Assembly (NCBI GenBank): GCA_017399625.1
Contig: JAFQBT010000079.1
Location: 1-34,017 of the forward strand
Origin: Oscillospiraceae bacterium
GTDB taxonomy: Bacteria; Bacillota; Clostridia; Oscillospirales; Ruminococcaceae
Direction of reading: 5' to 3'
Length of the DNA: 34,017 nt
Shown here: positions 17,238 through 24,821 of the stretch, one piece after another
Numbering within the stretch: the stretch's first letter is position 1
Layout: the number at the start of each line of letters is the position of its first letter
The notes under the pieces: model-generated
Told to the model about the DNA's origin: nothing
The model's input: the letters and a program-made list of their open reading frames with translations, nothing else
Database searches by the model: none
Position numbers and translations under genes: made by a program

Positions 17238-19592
17238 GTGCTTAAATCTGTAAAAACATATCTTAAATCACGAAAAGAGAAATATAAAGTTCCGAAAAGA
17301 GTGCAGGATCTGATACCAATAAACTGTATCTGGACGGACGGAATCTTTCGAAGCGGAACGGGATATTCAAAGATGTATAAGTTTAAGGATATAAACTACT
17401 CAGTTGCAGCTGATGAAGATAAAAAAACAATGCTTGATAAATACTGTGAAGTTATAAAAAGTCTGGACAGCAATGCTTCCGCCCAAATACTTGTCAACAA
17501 CAGAAAAACAAGTAAAGCGGACATTATGGAATCGGCTTTTATGAAACACGAAAGTGAGGATCGGGATAAATACAGAGAAGAATATAACCAAATGATATCC
17601 GGTAATTCCATACGGGGAACAAACTATATCCAGGACAGATATATCACCATAACCGTTGTGAAAAAGAATATAAAGGAAGCAAGAGGCTTTTTTGAAAGAT
17701 TAAAACCGGAACTTGAAAAGCGCTTCTTTGCTTTGGATTCAAAACTTGAAGAGGCAACCATAGAGGAAAGGCTACGTGTTCTTCATAATTTCTATCGTTC
17801 CGATGAAAAAGAAAGTTTCTTCTTTGACGCAAAAAGCAATATTATGAGAGGCTTCGATTTCAGGGACAGCATTTGTCCGGACAGCATTGAAAAGCACAGT
17901 GACTATCTCAAAATCGGTAACAAATATTCGCGAGTTTTCTTCCTTAAAGATATGTCTTCGTTCCTCACGGATACCTTTGTTGATGAAGTGGTTTCAAGAA
18001 ATGTGGATGCTATGTTCTCCATAAACATTATTCCGATAACAAAAACCGAATCGGAAAAGGTAATCAAAAATGCCCTGCTCGGTGTAAATACAGAGATAAC
18101 CAACTGGCAAAGAAGGCAGAACGAAAACAACAACTTTTCCGCGACTGTTCCCTATGAACTTGAAAAGAGAAAGGAATATTATGAAGAACTTCTTATTTTA
18201 GTTCAAAGAGAAGACCAGCGAATGACGCAGACGCTCATAACGGTGTTAATATCCGCTGACAGCAAAGATGAACTTGAAGGTGAAACGGAAAGCATAAAAT
18301 CTTATGTTTCTTCAAGAAGCTGCCAGCTTGCAACTCTGAATTTCCAGCAGATGGATGGACTTAACACAACTCTTCCAATAGGCGCATGGAAACTTAAAAT
18401 ATTCAATACTCTTATGACAAATTCAGTTGTGGCTTTTGTTCCGTTCAAAGTGCAGGAAATTCAGGACGAGAATGGTCTGTACTATGGAGAAAATGCGATT
18501 TCCCATAACCTTATACTTTGCAATAAATCACAGCTTCTGAACCAAAGTTCATTCGTTCTAGGTGTTCCCGGAGCAGGCAAATCTTTCTTAGTTAAGATGA
18601 TAATATCCATCTTGATTCTCACAACGAAAGATTCAATACTCATTTATGACCCAGAGGGCGAATACGTTGCGCTTGTGAAAGCCCTTGCAAAAGATGAATG
18701 CTGTATAATAGATCTTCATGCCGGAGGAAAAGACAGGCTCAACGCAATGTTTATGGTTGACGGATATGGTGAGGATGACCCCATAGCCTCGAAGTCGCAG
18801 TTCGTAATATCACTTATTGAAAGAATCATTGAAAAAGATCTGTCTTCTGAGAAAAGATCCATTGTTGACCGTTGTGTTGCAAACGTATATTACGAATACG
18901 AAAGGACCGGAATAGTTCCGACATTTGCCATTTTGCGTGAAGAACTTCTCCGGCAACCGGAACCGCAGGCCAGAGATATTGCCCTTGCAATTGAAATGTA
19001 CACCGAAGGTTCGCAGGATATTTTCGGTCATGAAAGCAACGTTGACCTTACAAAACGAGTAATCGTTTTCGATACCCACAGGCTTGGTCCGACACTTAAA
19101 TCTCCGGGTATGCTGATAATAACGGACACAATACTCAACAGAGTTGCGCAAAGCCACAGAATCGGAATCCGTACGCATGTATTTATAGATGAATTCCATA
19201 CTGCTTTCAGCAATGACTCTTCTGCGCTATTCCTTGACAGCGTATGGCGTCAGTTCAGAAAAAGAGATGCCTATCCAACGGGCATAACACAGAACGTTGA
19301 TTTCCTATGGAACTTTCCGCTCGCAAGAAGCATGCTCGGAAACTCCGAATTTATAGTTATGCTCAGTCAGGCGGAGCAAGACAGAGAAAGGCTGTCGAAA
19401 CTTTTCAATATTTCAAGCACACAGCTTGCCTATGTTACCGATGCAGAACCTGGTTCCGGACTTATAAAATACGGCTCAACGTTAGTACCATTCGTGAACC
19501 ATTTCCCAAAAGATACGGAACTTTATGAGCTTATGACCACAAAACCCGGCGAAGGTGTTTTCGGGCAGGCAAAGAATAAAAATGTATGTTAA
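17238..19592 (+). CDS. VirB4/TraE-family conjugation ATPase
   Basis: A 784-residue cytoplasmic ATPase that energises the type IV secretion channel. The N-terminal 420 residues are the VirB4 N-domain. Walker A is GVPGAGKS (residues 442-449) and Walker B is HVFIDEFHT (Asp651, Glu652). ITQNVDFLW and SQAEQDRERLSKLFNIS match the C-terminal family motifs. The start is GTG 17238, with AAAGGAGGT seven bases upstream. Length is normal for the family. Confidence 0.93.
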   Translation: MLKSVKTYLKSRKEKYKVPKRVQDLIPINCIWTDGIFRSGTGYSKMYKFKDINYSVAADEDKKTMLDKYCEVIKSLDSNASAQILVNNRKTSKADIMESAFMKHESEDRDKYREEYNQMISGNSIRGTNYIQDRYITITVVKKNIKEARGFFERLKPELEKRFFALDSKLEEATIEERLRVLHNFYRSDEKESFFFDAKSNIMRGFDFRDSICPDSIEKHSDYLKIGNKYSRVFFLKDMSSFLTDTFVDEVVSRNVDAMFSINIIPITKTESEKVIKNALLGVNTEITNWQRRQNENNNFSATVPYELEKRKEYYEELLILVQREDQRMTQTLITVLISADSKDELEGETESIKSYVSSRSCQLATLNFQQMDGLNTTLPIGAWKLKIFNTLMTNSVVAFVPFKVQEIQDENGLYYGENAISHNLILCNKSQLLNQSSFVLGVPGAGKSFLVKMIISILILTTKDSILIYDPEGEYVALVKALAKDECCIIDLHAGGKDRLNAMFMVDGYGEDDPIASKSQFVISLIERIIEKDLSSEKRSIVDRCVANVYYEYERTGIVPTFAILREELLRQPEPQARDIALAIEMYTEGSQDIFGHESNVDLTKRVIVFDTHRLGPTLKSPGMLIITDTILNRVAQSHRIGIRTHVFIDEFHTAFSNDSSALFLDSVWRQFRKRDAYPTGITQNVDFLWNFPLARSMLGNSEFIVMLSQAEQDRERLSKLFNISSTQLAYVTDAEPGSGLIKYGSTLVPFVNHFPKDTELYELMTTKPGEGVFGQAKNKNVC

Positions 19593-19608
19593 TATGGAGG
19601 AATAAATT

Positions 19609-20409
19609 ATGAAAAAATCTACTGTTATGATGCTTATTGCAGTTATCCTTTCCGTTATTGCAATCGCTTCCGGAATTGTATTCTTCAGCCAAATGGCAGA
19701 CGAAAATAAAGCTGAACAGACCTATGAAAATCTTTCTTCTCTCGTATCCAGCGAAGTTGAATATGAAGAAGATGTAACAATCGACCTTGAGGAAAATGTT
19801 GAGCACAAATATAACGGACCGACTTCCTATGAGAAATATCTTCCCATCTATGAGCAGAATGATGACTTTATCGCATGGGTGAAAATCAATGGAACTAAAA
19901 TAGATTATCCAGTAATGCAGACCGCAGATGATCCTAACTTCTATCTCAAGCATGCTTTCGATAAATCATACAGCGATTATGGTGTTCCGTACATTCAGGA
20001 AAACTGCCTTATCGACAACTGTGACAACATTGTGGTTTACGGACACAACATGAATAACGGTTCTATGTTTGCAGATCTCTGCAAATATGAAGATGAAGAG
20101 TTCTACAAGGAACACAAATATATTCAGTTCGATACTCTTCTTGATTACGGAAGATATGAGATTGTTGCAGTATTCAAAACCGTTGCATATAACGATGCGG
20201 GATTCAAATACTTCCAGTTTGTGGATGCGGAAGACGAAGCGGATTTTAACGAATATATTGAAACCTGCAAATCTCTACAGCTTTATGATACCGGTGTTGA
20301 TGCGGAGTATGGCGACAGACTTCTTACTCTCTCCACCTGTGAATATAGCCAGACCGATGGCAGAATCGTAGTTGTGGCGAAACTTGTGGATAATATGTCT
20401 ATGGGATAA
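19609..20409 (+). CDS. srtB: Class B sortase
   Basis: A 266-residue membrane-anchored transpeptidase. A single N-terminal signal-anchor (about residues 5-26) is followed by an acidic linker and the sortase B domain (YLPIYEQNDDFIAWVKI, IDYPVMQ). The catalytic triad is visible: His146 in VVYGHNM, Cys244 in LSTCEYS and Arg252 in GRIVVV. Class B sortases attach proteins to peptidoglycan and are common in Tn1549-like elements downstream of virB4. No substrate with a clear sorting motif is seen in this window. AGGAGG lies upstream of the start and a terminator follows. Confidence 0.92.
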   Translation: MKKSTVMMLIAVILSVIAIASGIVFFSQMADENKAEQTYENLSSLVSSEVEYEEDVTIDLEENVEHKYNGPTSYEKYLPIYEQNDDFIAWVKINGTKIDYPVMQTADDPNFYLKHAFDKSYSDYGVPYIQENCLIDNCDNIVVYGHNMNNGSMFADLCKYEDEEFYKEHKYIQFDTLLDYGRYEIVAVFKTVAYNDAGFKYFQFVDAEDEADFNEYIETCKSLQLYDTGVDAEYGDRLLTLSTCEYSQTDGRIVVVAKLVDNMSMG

Positions 20410-20418
20410 TTAATATAA

Positions 20419-20460
20419 AAGAAAGCCCTTTTATTTATTCATAAGAGGGCTTTCTTTTTA
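20419..20460 (+). terminator. Intrinsic terminator after sortase B
   Basis: A 12-bp stem (20421-20432 with 20443-20454, one G-T pair), a 10-base AT loop and a T-rich tail. It ends the conjugation operon before the inserted cargo gene. Confidence 0.88.
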
Positions 20461-20491
20461 TAATTCAACTATAAATTTCAAGTTACTTGTG

Positions 20492-20520
20492 TTGAAAAAA
20501 GGGGTAATATAAAGTACAAT
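20492..20520 (+). promoter_or_regulatory. SigmaA-type promoter of the HEPN-like cargo gene
   Basis: TTGAAA (20492-20497), a 17-base spacer and TACAAT (20515-20520), about 40 bases upstream of ATG 20559. Together with the terminator just before, it makes the cargo gene an independent unit. Confidence 0.7.
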
Positions 20521-20558
20521 ATTTATACAATTATTAGTAATATGTTGTGAGGGAAATC

Positions 20559-21761
20559 ATGGTTTTATATAAAAATTTGTTATTAGGTGGAAAATACACA
20601 GACAAATCAAAAACATATTATAGTGGTATTGTTTTTGAATTGACAAGAAATATTTCAAACAAGTATCTTTTTTACTTTGATGATTGGGAAGTTGAGGTAA
20701 GTACGCCAAATATTATTTTAGCAAGATCCGAAAAGATTTATCCATGCAATAAAATATATGAACTTGGATACAATGCTTGCGAAAAGGCTTTGGATTTAAT
20801 AAATATTAAAGATGATACGGCTTTTTTATTAAAACCATATAATCAATATGTTCAACTGTTTTACGAAAATAAAAACTACTCGTTGATTATTCACGATAAA
20901 GAGGCTCTTCAGTTTAAAATATCAGCGCACTTATCCGTTATTGATAAAGATGGAAATACAGTTACTCAAAATACCCCAAAACAAATTTTATGGAATAAAA
21001 TATTTAGGTTTTACAGATTTTATAAGGGAAGCCAAAATGTTTACGATTCATATCGGTGGATGTATTTGATTTTTGAAATGTTAATGCAAAAGATTTGTAT
21101 AAAAAATGAAAAAGAATCCGAGTCTCATTGGATTAGACGTTCATTAGAAGAGTATGATAAAAAATACCAATGGGAAAAATCATTTAATTGGTCAACCAAA
21201 GGAAATATTGATTATTTTATAAATAAACAATATCGTGGAATCCGCTGTAAACTTTTTCATGCAAAAGATGCATTCATCTTACCCAACGAAAAAGTTGAAC
21301 AAAAACGTATCCAAGAACGATTGATTGAACTTGAAGATTTATGTTGGTTTTTATTTAGAAAAGAGTTCGGTATAAGTAAAAGCGGTGGAGGCTTTTCTGA
21401 CGGTGGATTTAAAATGATGGCCCAAAATTTTCTCACTGATGCTAAAGCGTTTATTGATTGTAACGAAATTAGTTGTAATCCTAGTGAAACTATTTCTTTA
21501 AAAGACACGGCTATAATATTTGGAAATAATCAAAATAGTATAGATATTGCAAAAAGAAATATTATGGAAATATGTAATACAGAATTAGACCCTAAAAAAG
21601 AATATTATATTAAATCTTATGGTATGACTGAAAACAACGAAATAGTTTTTTGGGGAAATATAAAAGGATTTGAAATGGTTTTAAACGAAGTTAGCAACAT
21701 ATGTATAAAATTACAAACTCATATAGCTAATGAAGGAGAATTTGAGAAATATATAGAATAA
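20559..21761 (+). CDS. HEPN-like cargo protein of unknown function
   Basis: A 400-residue soluble protein with no recognised full-length family. The middle contains RGIRCKLFHAKDAFILP (about residues 228-244), which has the Arg-x4-His spacing and surroundings of HEPN/ApeA-like RNase domains. Helices with conserved Trp/Tyr before it (WMYLIFEMLMQK) fit the helical HEPN fold. The N-terminal 110 residues look beta-rich; the last 80 look like a separate small domain. ATG 20559 with GAGGG close upstream is preferred over GTG 20547. The gene is AT-rich, has its own promoter, and interrupts the sortase-CHAP order. HEPN proteins often act in phage defence or toxin systems; that role here is inference. 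Confidence 0.7.
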   Translation: MVLYKNLLLGGKYTDKSKTYYSGIVFELTRNISNKYLFYFDDWEVEVSTPNIILARSEKIYPCNKIYELGYNACEKALDLINIKDDTAFLLKPYNQYVQLFYENKNYSLIIHDKEALQFKISAHLSVIDKDGNTVTQNTPKQILWNKIFRFYRFYKGSQNVYDSYRWMYLIFEMLMQKICIKNEKESESHWIRRSLEEYDKKYQWEKSFNWSTKGNIDYFINKQYRGIRCKLFHAKDAFILPNEKVEQKRIQERLIELEDLCWFLFRKEFGISKSGGGFSDGGFKMMAQNFLTDAKAFIDCNEISCNPSETISLKDTAIIFGNNQNSIDIAKRNIMEICNTELDPKKEYYIKSYGMTENNEIVFWGNIKGFEMVLNEVSNICIKLQTHIANEGEFEKYIE

Positions 21762-21782
21762 ATATTTTTATTAAGGTGTGTT

Positions 21783-23651
21783 ATGAACGATATAAAAACA
21801 AAAGAATCGGTTGCTGGTAATTCAATAAAGGTCCTCGATAAATCAGCGAATCTTTCGGACAGAATGAAGGACGCATATATACGAACAAAGCAAAGCACCG
21901 AGCACAGTTATTACTCAGAAGAAAACTCACCGGAAGAATATGCTTCTGACAAGGTTACAGAAACTTCCGAAGCAATTGGATATGAAGCCTCTTATCAATT
22001 CAATGAGCACGGAAGAAAAGGTTTTGAAGCCACAAAAGAAAACATTATAAAAGCAAAAGAAAAAATTGAGCACGGGGATAATTCCCGTGCTCATTCTGCT
22101 TCCTATGGCTCTGAAACAAAAGAGGACCGCCAATATAATGGCGGTCCTTCGCATAAAAGACAATATAATTCTCCTAAATCCAATCCACAGGAACAAGCGA
22201 GAGAATATGCTGTTAAACAAGCGAAAAAGCGAACCGAAAAAGTTTATGAACAACGTACAGCGGAATCTGTTGGAAATACCATTAGAACAAGAGAATCAAC
22301 GGAGGCTTCTGCAAATATCACAAAGAACGGAATTAAGACAAAATCAAGCATTGCAAGTGCCACCAAAGTAGCCGTAAAAGGCGGTAAAACAACGATTAAA
22401 ACTGCGGAGCAAACTTCAAAAGCGACCGTCAAAACGGTAAAAACGACGGCCACAGCGTCCCATACAGTAGTTAAAGCACCGCAGACTATTATTCAAGGAA
22501 CAAAGAAAACAGTCAAAGCAATTTATACCGCAGGAAGAGCTGTTTTTGTTGCAGGTAAATCAATGGTTAAAGGAATAATCGCAGCCACAAAAGCATTGGT
22601 TGCCGCTATTGCTGCAGGAGGCTGGGTTGCTGTAATGATTATTGTAATCATTATGCTCATCGGACTTTTGGTCGGTTCTTCGTTCGGTATTTTCTTTTCT
22701 AACGAAAATACCGGAGGAGAAACTATGCAGAAAGTTATCCAGGAAATCAACGACGAGTATCTTGCAGAAATTGAAAAGATTAAACTTGAAAATCCTTATG
22801 ATGTTCTTGAAATGTCGGGTTCAAGGGCAGTTTGGAAAGAGGTGCTTGCAATATATGCCGTAAAGACTACGACTGATCCTGATAACGGACAAGAAGTGGC
22901 AACTATAACTGATGAAAAGAAAGAGATCCTCCGAGAAATCTTTTGGGAAATGAATGAGATATCTTTTAGGACGGAAGAAATCACAGAAACAGTTATAGTT
23001 GAATCCGATGACGGTAATGGAAATATTGTTGAAACCAAAACCACAGAAACAAGGACTTATCTTTTTATCACTGTAAGCCACAAAACCGCAGATGAAATGG
23101 CAGAAGAGTATAACTTTGACCACAAACAAAAAGAACAGCTCGGCGCTTTACTTTCAGAAGAAAACGACGAACTGTGGGCTATGGTTCTTTACGGAATTAC
23201 AGGACAGAGCGACGATATGATTGTTGCGGTTGCTCAATCCCAAATCGGTAATGTGGGCGGTGAGCCTTATTGGTCATGGTACGGATTTAGCGAACGGGTT
23301 GACTGGTGCGCCTGCTTTGTCAGCTGGTGTGCAAATGAATGCGGTTACATTGAAAACGGAATCATACCGAAGTTCGCAAGCTGCGCTGTTGGTGTAAACT
23401 GGTTCCAATCCAGAGTACAATGGGCCGATAGCTCCATTGAACCGCTTCCTGGTATGATAATCTTTTTCGATTGGGATGAAGAAATCACCGGACAGGACGG
23501 CAGACCAAATCATGTTGGCATAGTCGAGAAAGTTGAAAATGGAATAGTTTACACCATTGAAGGAAACTCCGATGACTCATGTAGGAGAAGAAGCTACAGT
23601 ATTGGACATTATGAGATATTTGGGTATGGGTTTTTAAAAAGTATAGCATAA
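21783..23651 (+). CDS. Conjugation CHAP-domain peptidoglycan hydrolase
   Basis: A 622-residue protein that would open the cell wall for the conjugation channel. The N-terminal 270 residues are polar, repetitive and rich in Lys, Thr, Ala and Glu, probably disordered and cytoplasmic. One strong transmembrane helix (about 279-305) follows, then an extracellular region and a C-terminal CHAP domain with VDWCACFVSWC (catalytic Cys509 most likely) and PNHVGIVEKV (His577), then IEGNSDD. The arrangement is that of the CHAP/NlpC-type proteins of Tn1549-like elements. AAGGTG precedes ATG 21783. Two perfect hairpins lie in the coding sequence for the disordered part. Confidence 0.88.
   Translation: MNDIKTKESVAGNSIKVLDKSANLSDRMKDAYIRTKQSTEHSYYSEENSPEEYASDKVTETSEAIGYEASYQFNEHGRKGFEATKENIIKAKEKIEHGDNSRAHSASYGSETKEDRQYNGGPSHKRQYNSPKSNPQEQAREYAVKQAKKRTEKVYEQRTAESVGNTIRTRESTEASANITKNGIKTKSSIASATKVAVKGGKTTIKTAEQTSKATVKTVKTTATASHTVVKAPQTIIQGTKKTVKAIYTAGRAVFVAGKSMVKGIIAATKALVAAIAAGGWVAVMIIVIIMLIGLLVGSSFGIFFSNENTGGETMQKVIQEINDEYLAEIEKIKLENPYDVLEMSGSRAVWKEVLAIYAVKTTTDPDNGQEVATITDEKKEILREIFWEMNEISFRTEEITETVIVESDDGNGNIVETKTTETRTYLFITVSHKTADEMAEEYNFDHKQKEQLGALLSEENDELWAMVLYGITGQSDDMIVAVAQSQIGNVGGEPYWSWYGFSERVDWCACFVSWCANECGYIENGIIPKFASCAVGVNWFQSRVQWADSSIEPLPGMIIFFDWDEEITGQDGRPNHVGIVEKVENGIVYTIEGNSDDSCRRRSYSIGHYEIFGYGFLKSIA
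22067..22148. repeat. Two perfect 10-bp-stem hairpins within the CHAP gene
   Basis: First: TGAGCACGGG (22067-22076), 7-base loop, CCCGTGCTCA (22084-22093). Second: AGGACCGCCA (22123-22132), 6-base loop, TGGCGGTCCT (22139-22148). Both stems are perfect, GC-rich and only 30 bases apart, in the region coding for a disordered, charged segment. Neither is followed by a T run. Confidence 0.7.
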
Positions 23652-23708
23652 AACAGTAATTAATCCTTTTTGTTACAAATTAATTGTTTGTATTAAACTG
23701 TTTTTTTT
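23650..23708 (+). terminator. Possible terminator after the CHAP gene
   Basis: Eight base pairs (23650-23657 with 23697-23704) enclose an inner 7-bp stem (23658-23664 with 23679-23685), and a run of eight T begins at 23701. The stem is AT-rich and bulged, so the call is moderate. Confidence 0.45.
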
Positions 23709-23738
23709 AACAACAATATATTTTTTTGTTGAAAAGTG

Positions 23739-23767
23739 TTGACATTGACAAAAATCCATGTTAGTAT
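23739..23767 (+). promoter_or_regulatory. SigmaA-type promoter for the 79-aa gene
   Basis: TTGACA (23739-23744), a 17-base spacer and TAGTAT (23762-23767). A second TTGACA overlaps at 23745-23750. It lies about 50 bases upstream of the GTG at 23820. Confidence 0.6.
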
Positions 23768-23819
23768 GTATTTGTAGAAAGTTTGAAAACTTCATGAATC
23801 GTAGAAAGAAGGGATCTTT

Positions 23820-24059
23820 GTGAAGACAACCATCAAAAAATATCATAATAAATGCAAATTCAACCGTTGCACAGAAAAAGATCCTGAGAAACCTCCTAGT
23901 TGTAAGAAAAGAAATATCAAAATGGTGGCAGCTTTCCTTTGTGCGCTTATAACCATCGTAACATATTCGACAATAAAAAATGGTGGCGAGGCTTCTTTTA
24001 ATCTTGTCAACATTGACACGGATGAAATCGTTATTTTTTATTTTGAAATTAAAGAATAA
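23820..24059 (+). CDS. Small single-TM protein of unknown function
   Basis: A 79-residue protein. The first 35 residues are basic with four Cys (KCKFNRC, PPSCKKRN), followed by one transmembrane helix (about residues 36-52) and a C-terminal tail ending IDTDEIVIFYFEIKE. The start is GTG 23820 with GAAGGG upstream. It has its own promoter and terminator. I recognise no family. The N-in topology predicted by the positive charges would place the acidic tail outside the cell. Confidence 0.6.
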   Translation: MKTTIKKYHNKCKFNRCTEKDPEKPPSCKKRNIKMVAAFLCALITIVTYSTIKNGGEASFNLVNIDTDEIVIFYFEIKE

Positions 24060-24068
24060 AACATCTTT

Positions 24069-24109
24069 ACAGAGCGGATAGGATTTCCTGTCCGCTCTGT
24101 TTTGTTGTT
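24069..24109 (+). terminator. Intrinsic terminator after the 79-aa gene
   Basis: A 12-bp stem (24069-24080 with 24089-24100), an 8-base loop and the tail TTTGTTGTT. It may also end the leftward YolD operon, although no T run is present on that side. Confidence 0.8.
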
Positions 24110-24173
24110 ACATTTAGGCTTAACGAACTCAGTGGTTCTGCTAAGGAACGACAAAAGTACAATCCATCCCAAA

Positions 24174-24599
24174 CTATCTATTTTCTGTGAATAATTTTGT
24201 TATTGATGCAATATAAATATTTATTTGATTTTCAAACACCAGAACCCTATTCACCTCATCAATTCTCCTCACTCTCCCTGTGACAGTGATATACGCTCCG
24301 CCTTCTTTTCTCTCGTCAGGTTGAAAGTAGGTTACGGTGACTTCCGGATGCTCTTTTATGTGCTCCTGAATGAAGTTTAATTTTGCGTTGAGTTCTTCAA
24401 TTTCATATTCGCTCAGTTCGATTTTACGATCTGTAAGTCGTGCAGACTCTTCGATTGATTCTTCGTAACCTGTCAGTGCCGCAAACGGAGCGAACTGCGC
24501 CGCACGGTTCATGTTTGACATTCTCGGATGCTTCTTCGATGTAGGGTGCTGTCTGTTGATTACGTCGTCGTATCTATGACATTCCATGCGGTCATTCAT
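24174..24599 (-). CDS. YolD-like protein of the SOS polymerase operon
   Basis: A 141-residue protein. HPRMSNMNRAAQFAPFAAL and TGYEESIEESARLTDRKIELSE are characteristic of the YolD-like family, followed by an SH3-like beta region (YITVTGRVRRIDEVNRVLVFE). YolD proteins are encoded with Y-family polymerases in Bacillota and are thought to belong to the damage response. I chose the internal ATG at 24599 because GGGGTGA lies upstream of it; an earlier ATG at 24626 has no ribosome site. The gene overlaps the upstream Cys-rich gene by 8 bases and is last in the operon. Confidence 0.85.
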   Translation of the reverse strand: MNDRMECHRYDDVINRQHPTSKKHPRMSNMNRAAQFAPFAALTGYEESIEESARLTDRKIELSEYEIEELNAKLNFIQEHIKEHPEVTVTYFQPDERKEGGAYITVTGRVRRIDEVNRVLVFENQINIYIASITKLFTENR

Positions 24600-24798
24600 C
24601 CGAATCACCCCGTTTTCTTTGTGCATTTAGGATCATGCAACCGTGATAACATTTCCAACCCTGCTCTTTCGGTCTGCGGCAGATTCCCAGAAGTTCACAG
24701 TGCCAACAACCTTTAGGCAAACCCTCGTATTTTTTCTGCTCCTCTCTGCATTCTTTACTATCCCCAAAAATTATCCCCAGGAACCTTTTCACTAACAT
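24592..24798 (-). CDS. Cys-rich small protein in the SOS polymerase operon
   Basis: A 68-residue protein with six Cys (17, 31, 34, 40, 50, 54) and His33 and His52. The core is GLPKGCWHCELLGICRRP and GWKCYHGCMILN. The spacing suggests binding of zinc or an iron-sulphur cluster. A short hydrophobic stretch is at the N-terminus (FLGIIFG). It lies between the polymerase and YolD genes, 23 bases after the polymerase stop, and overlaps yolD, so all three should be made together under LexA control. I do not know the family. GGGGGGC precedes ATG 24798. Confidence 0.7.
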   Translation of the reverse strand: MLVKRFLGIIFGDSKECREEQKKYEGLPKGCWHCELLGICRRPKEQGWKCYHGCMILNAQRKRGDSDE

Positions 24799-24821
24799 TA
24801 TAAAGCCCCCCGGTTACTATA

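Noticed and set aside
24119..24173. RNA gene or further small frame downstream of yolD
   Set aside because: Only a short AT-balanced spacer; no structure or frame with support.
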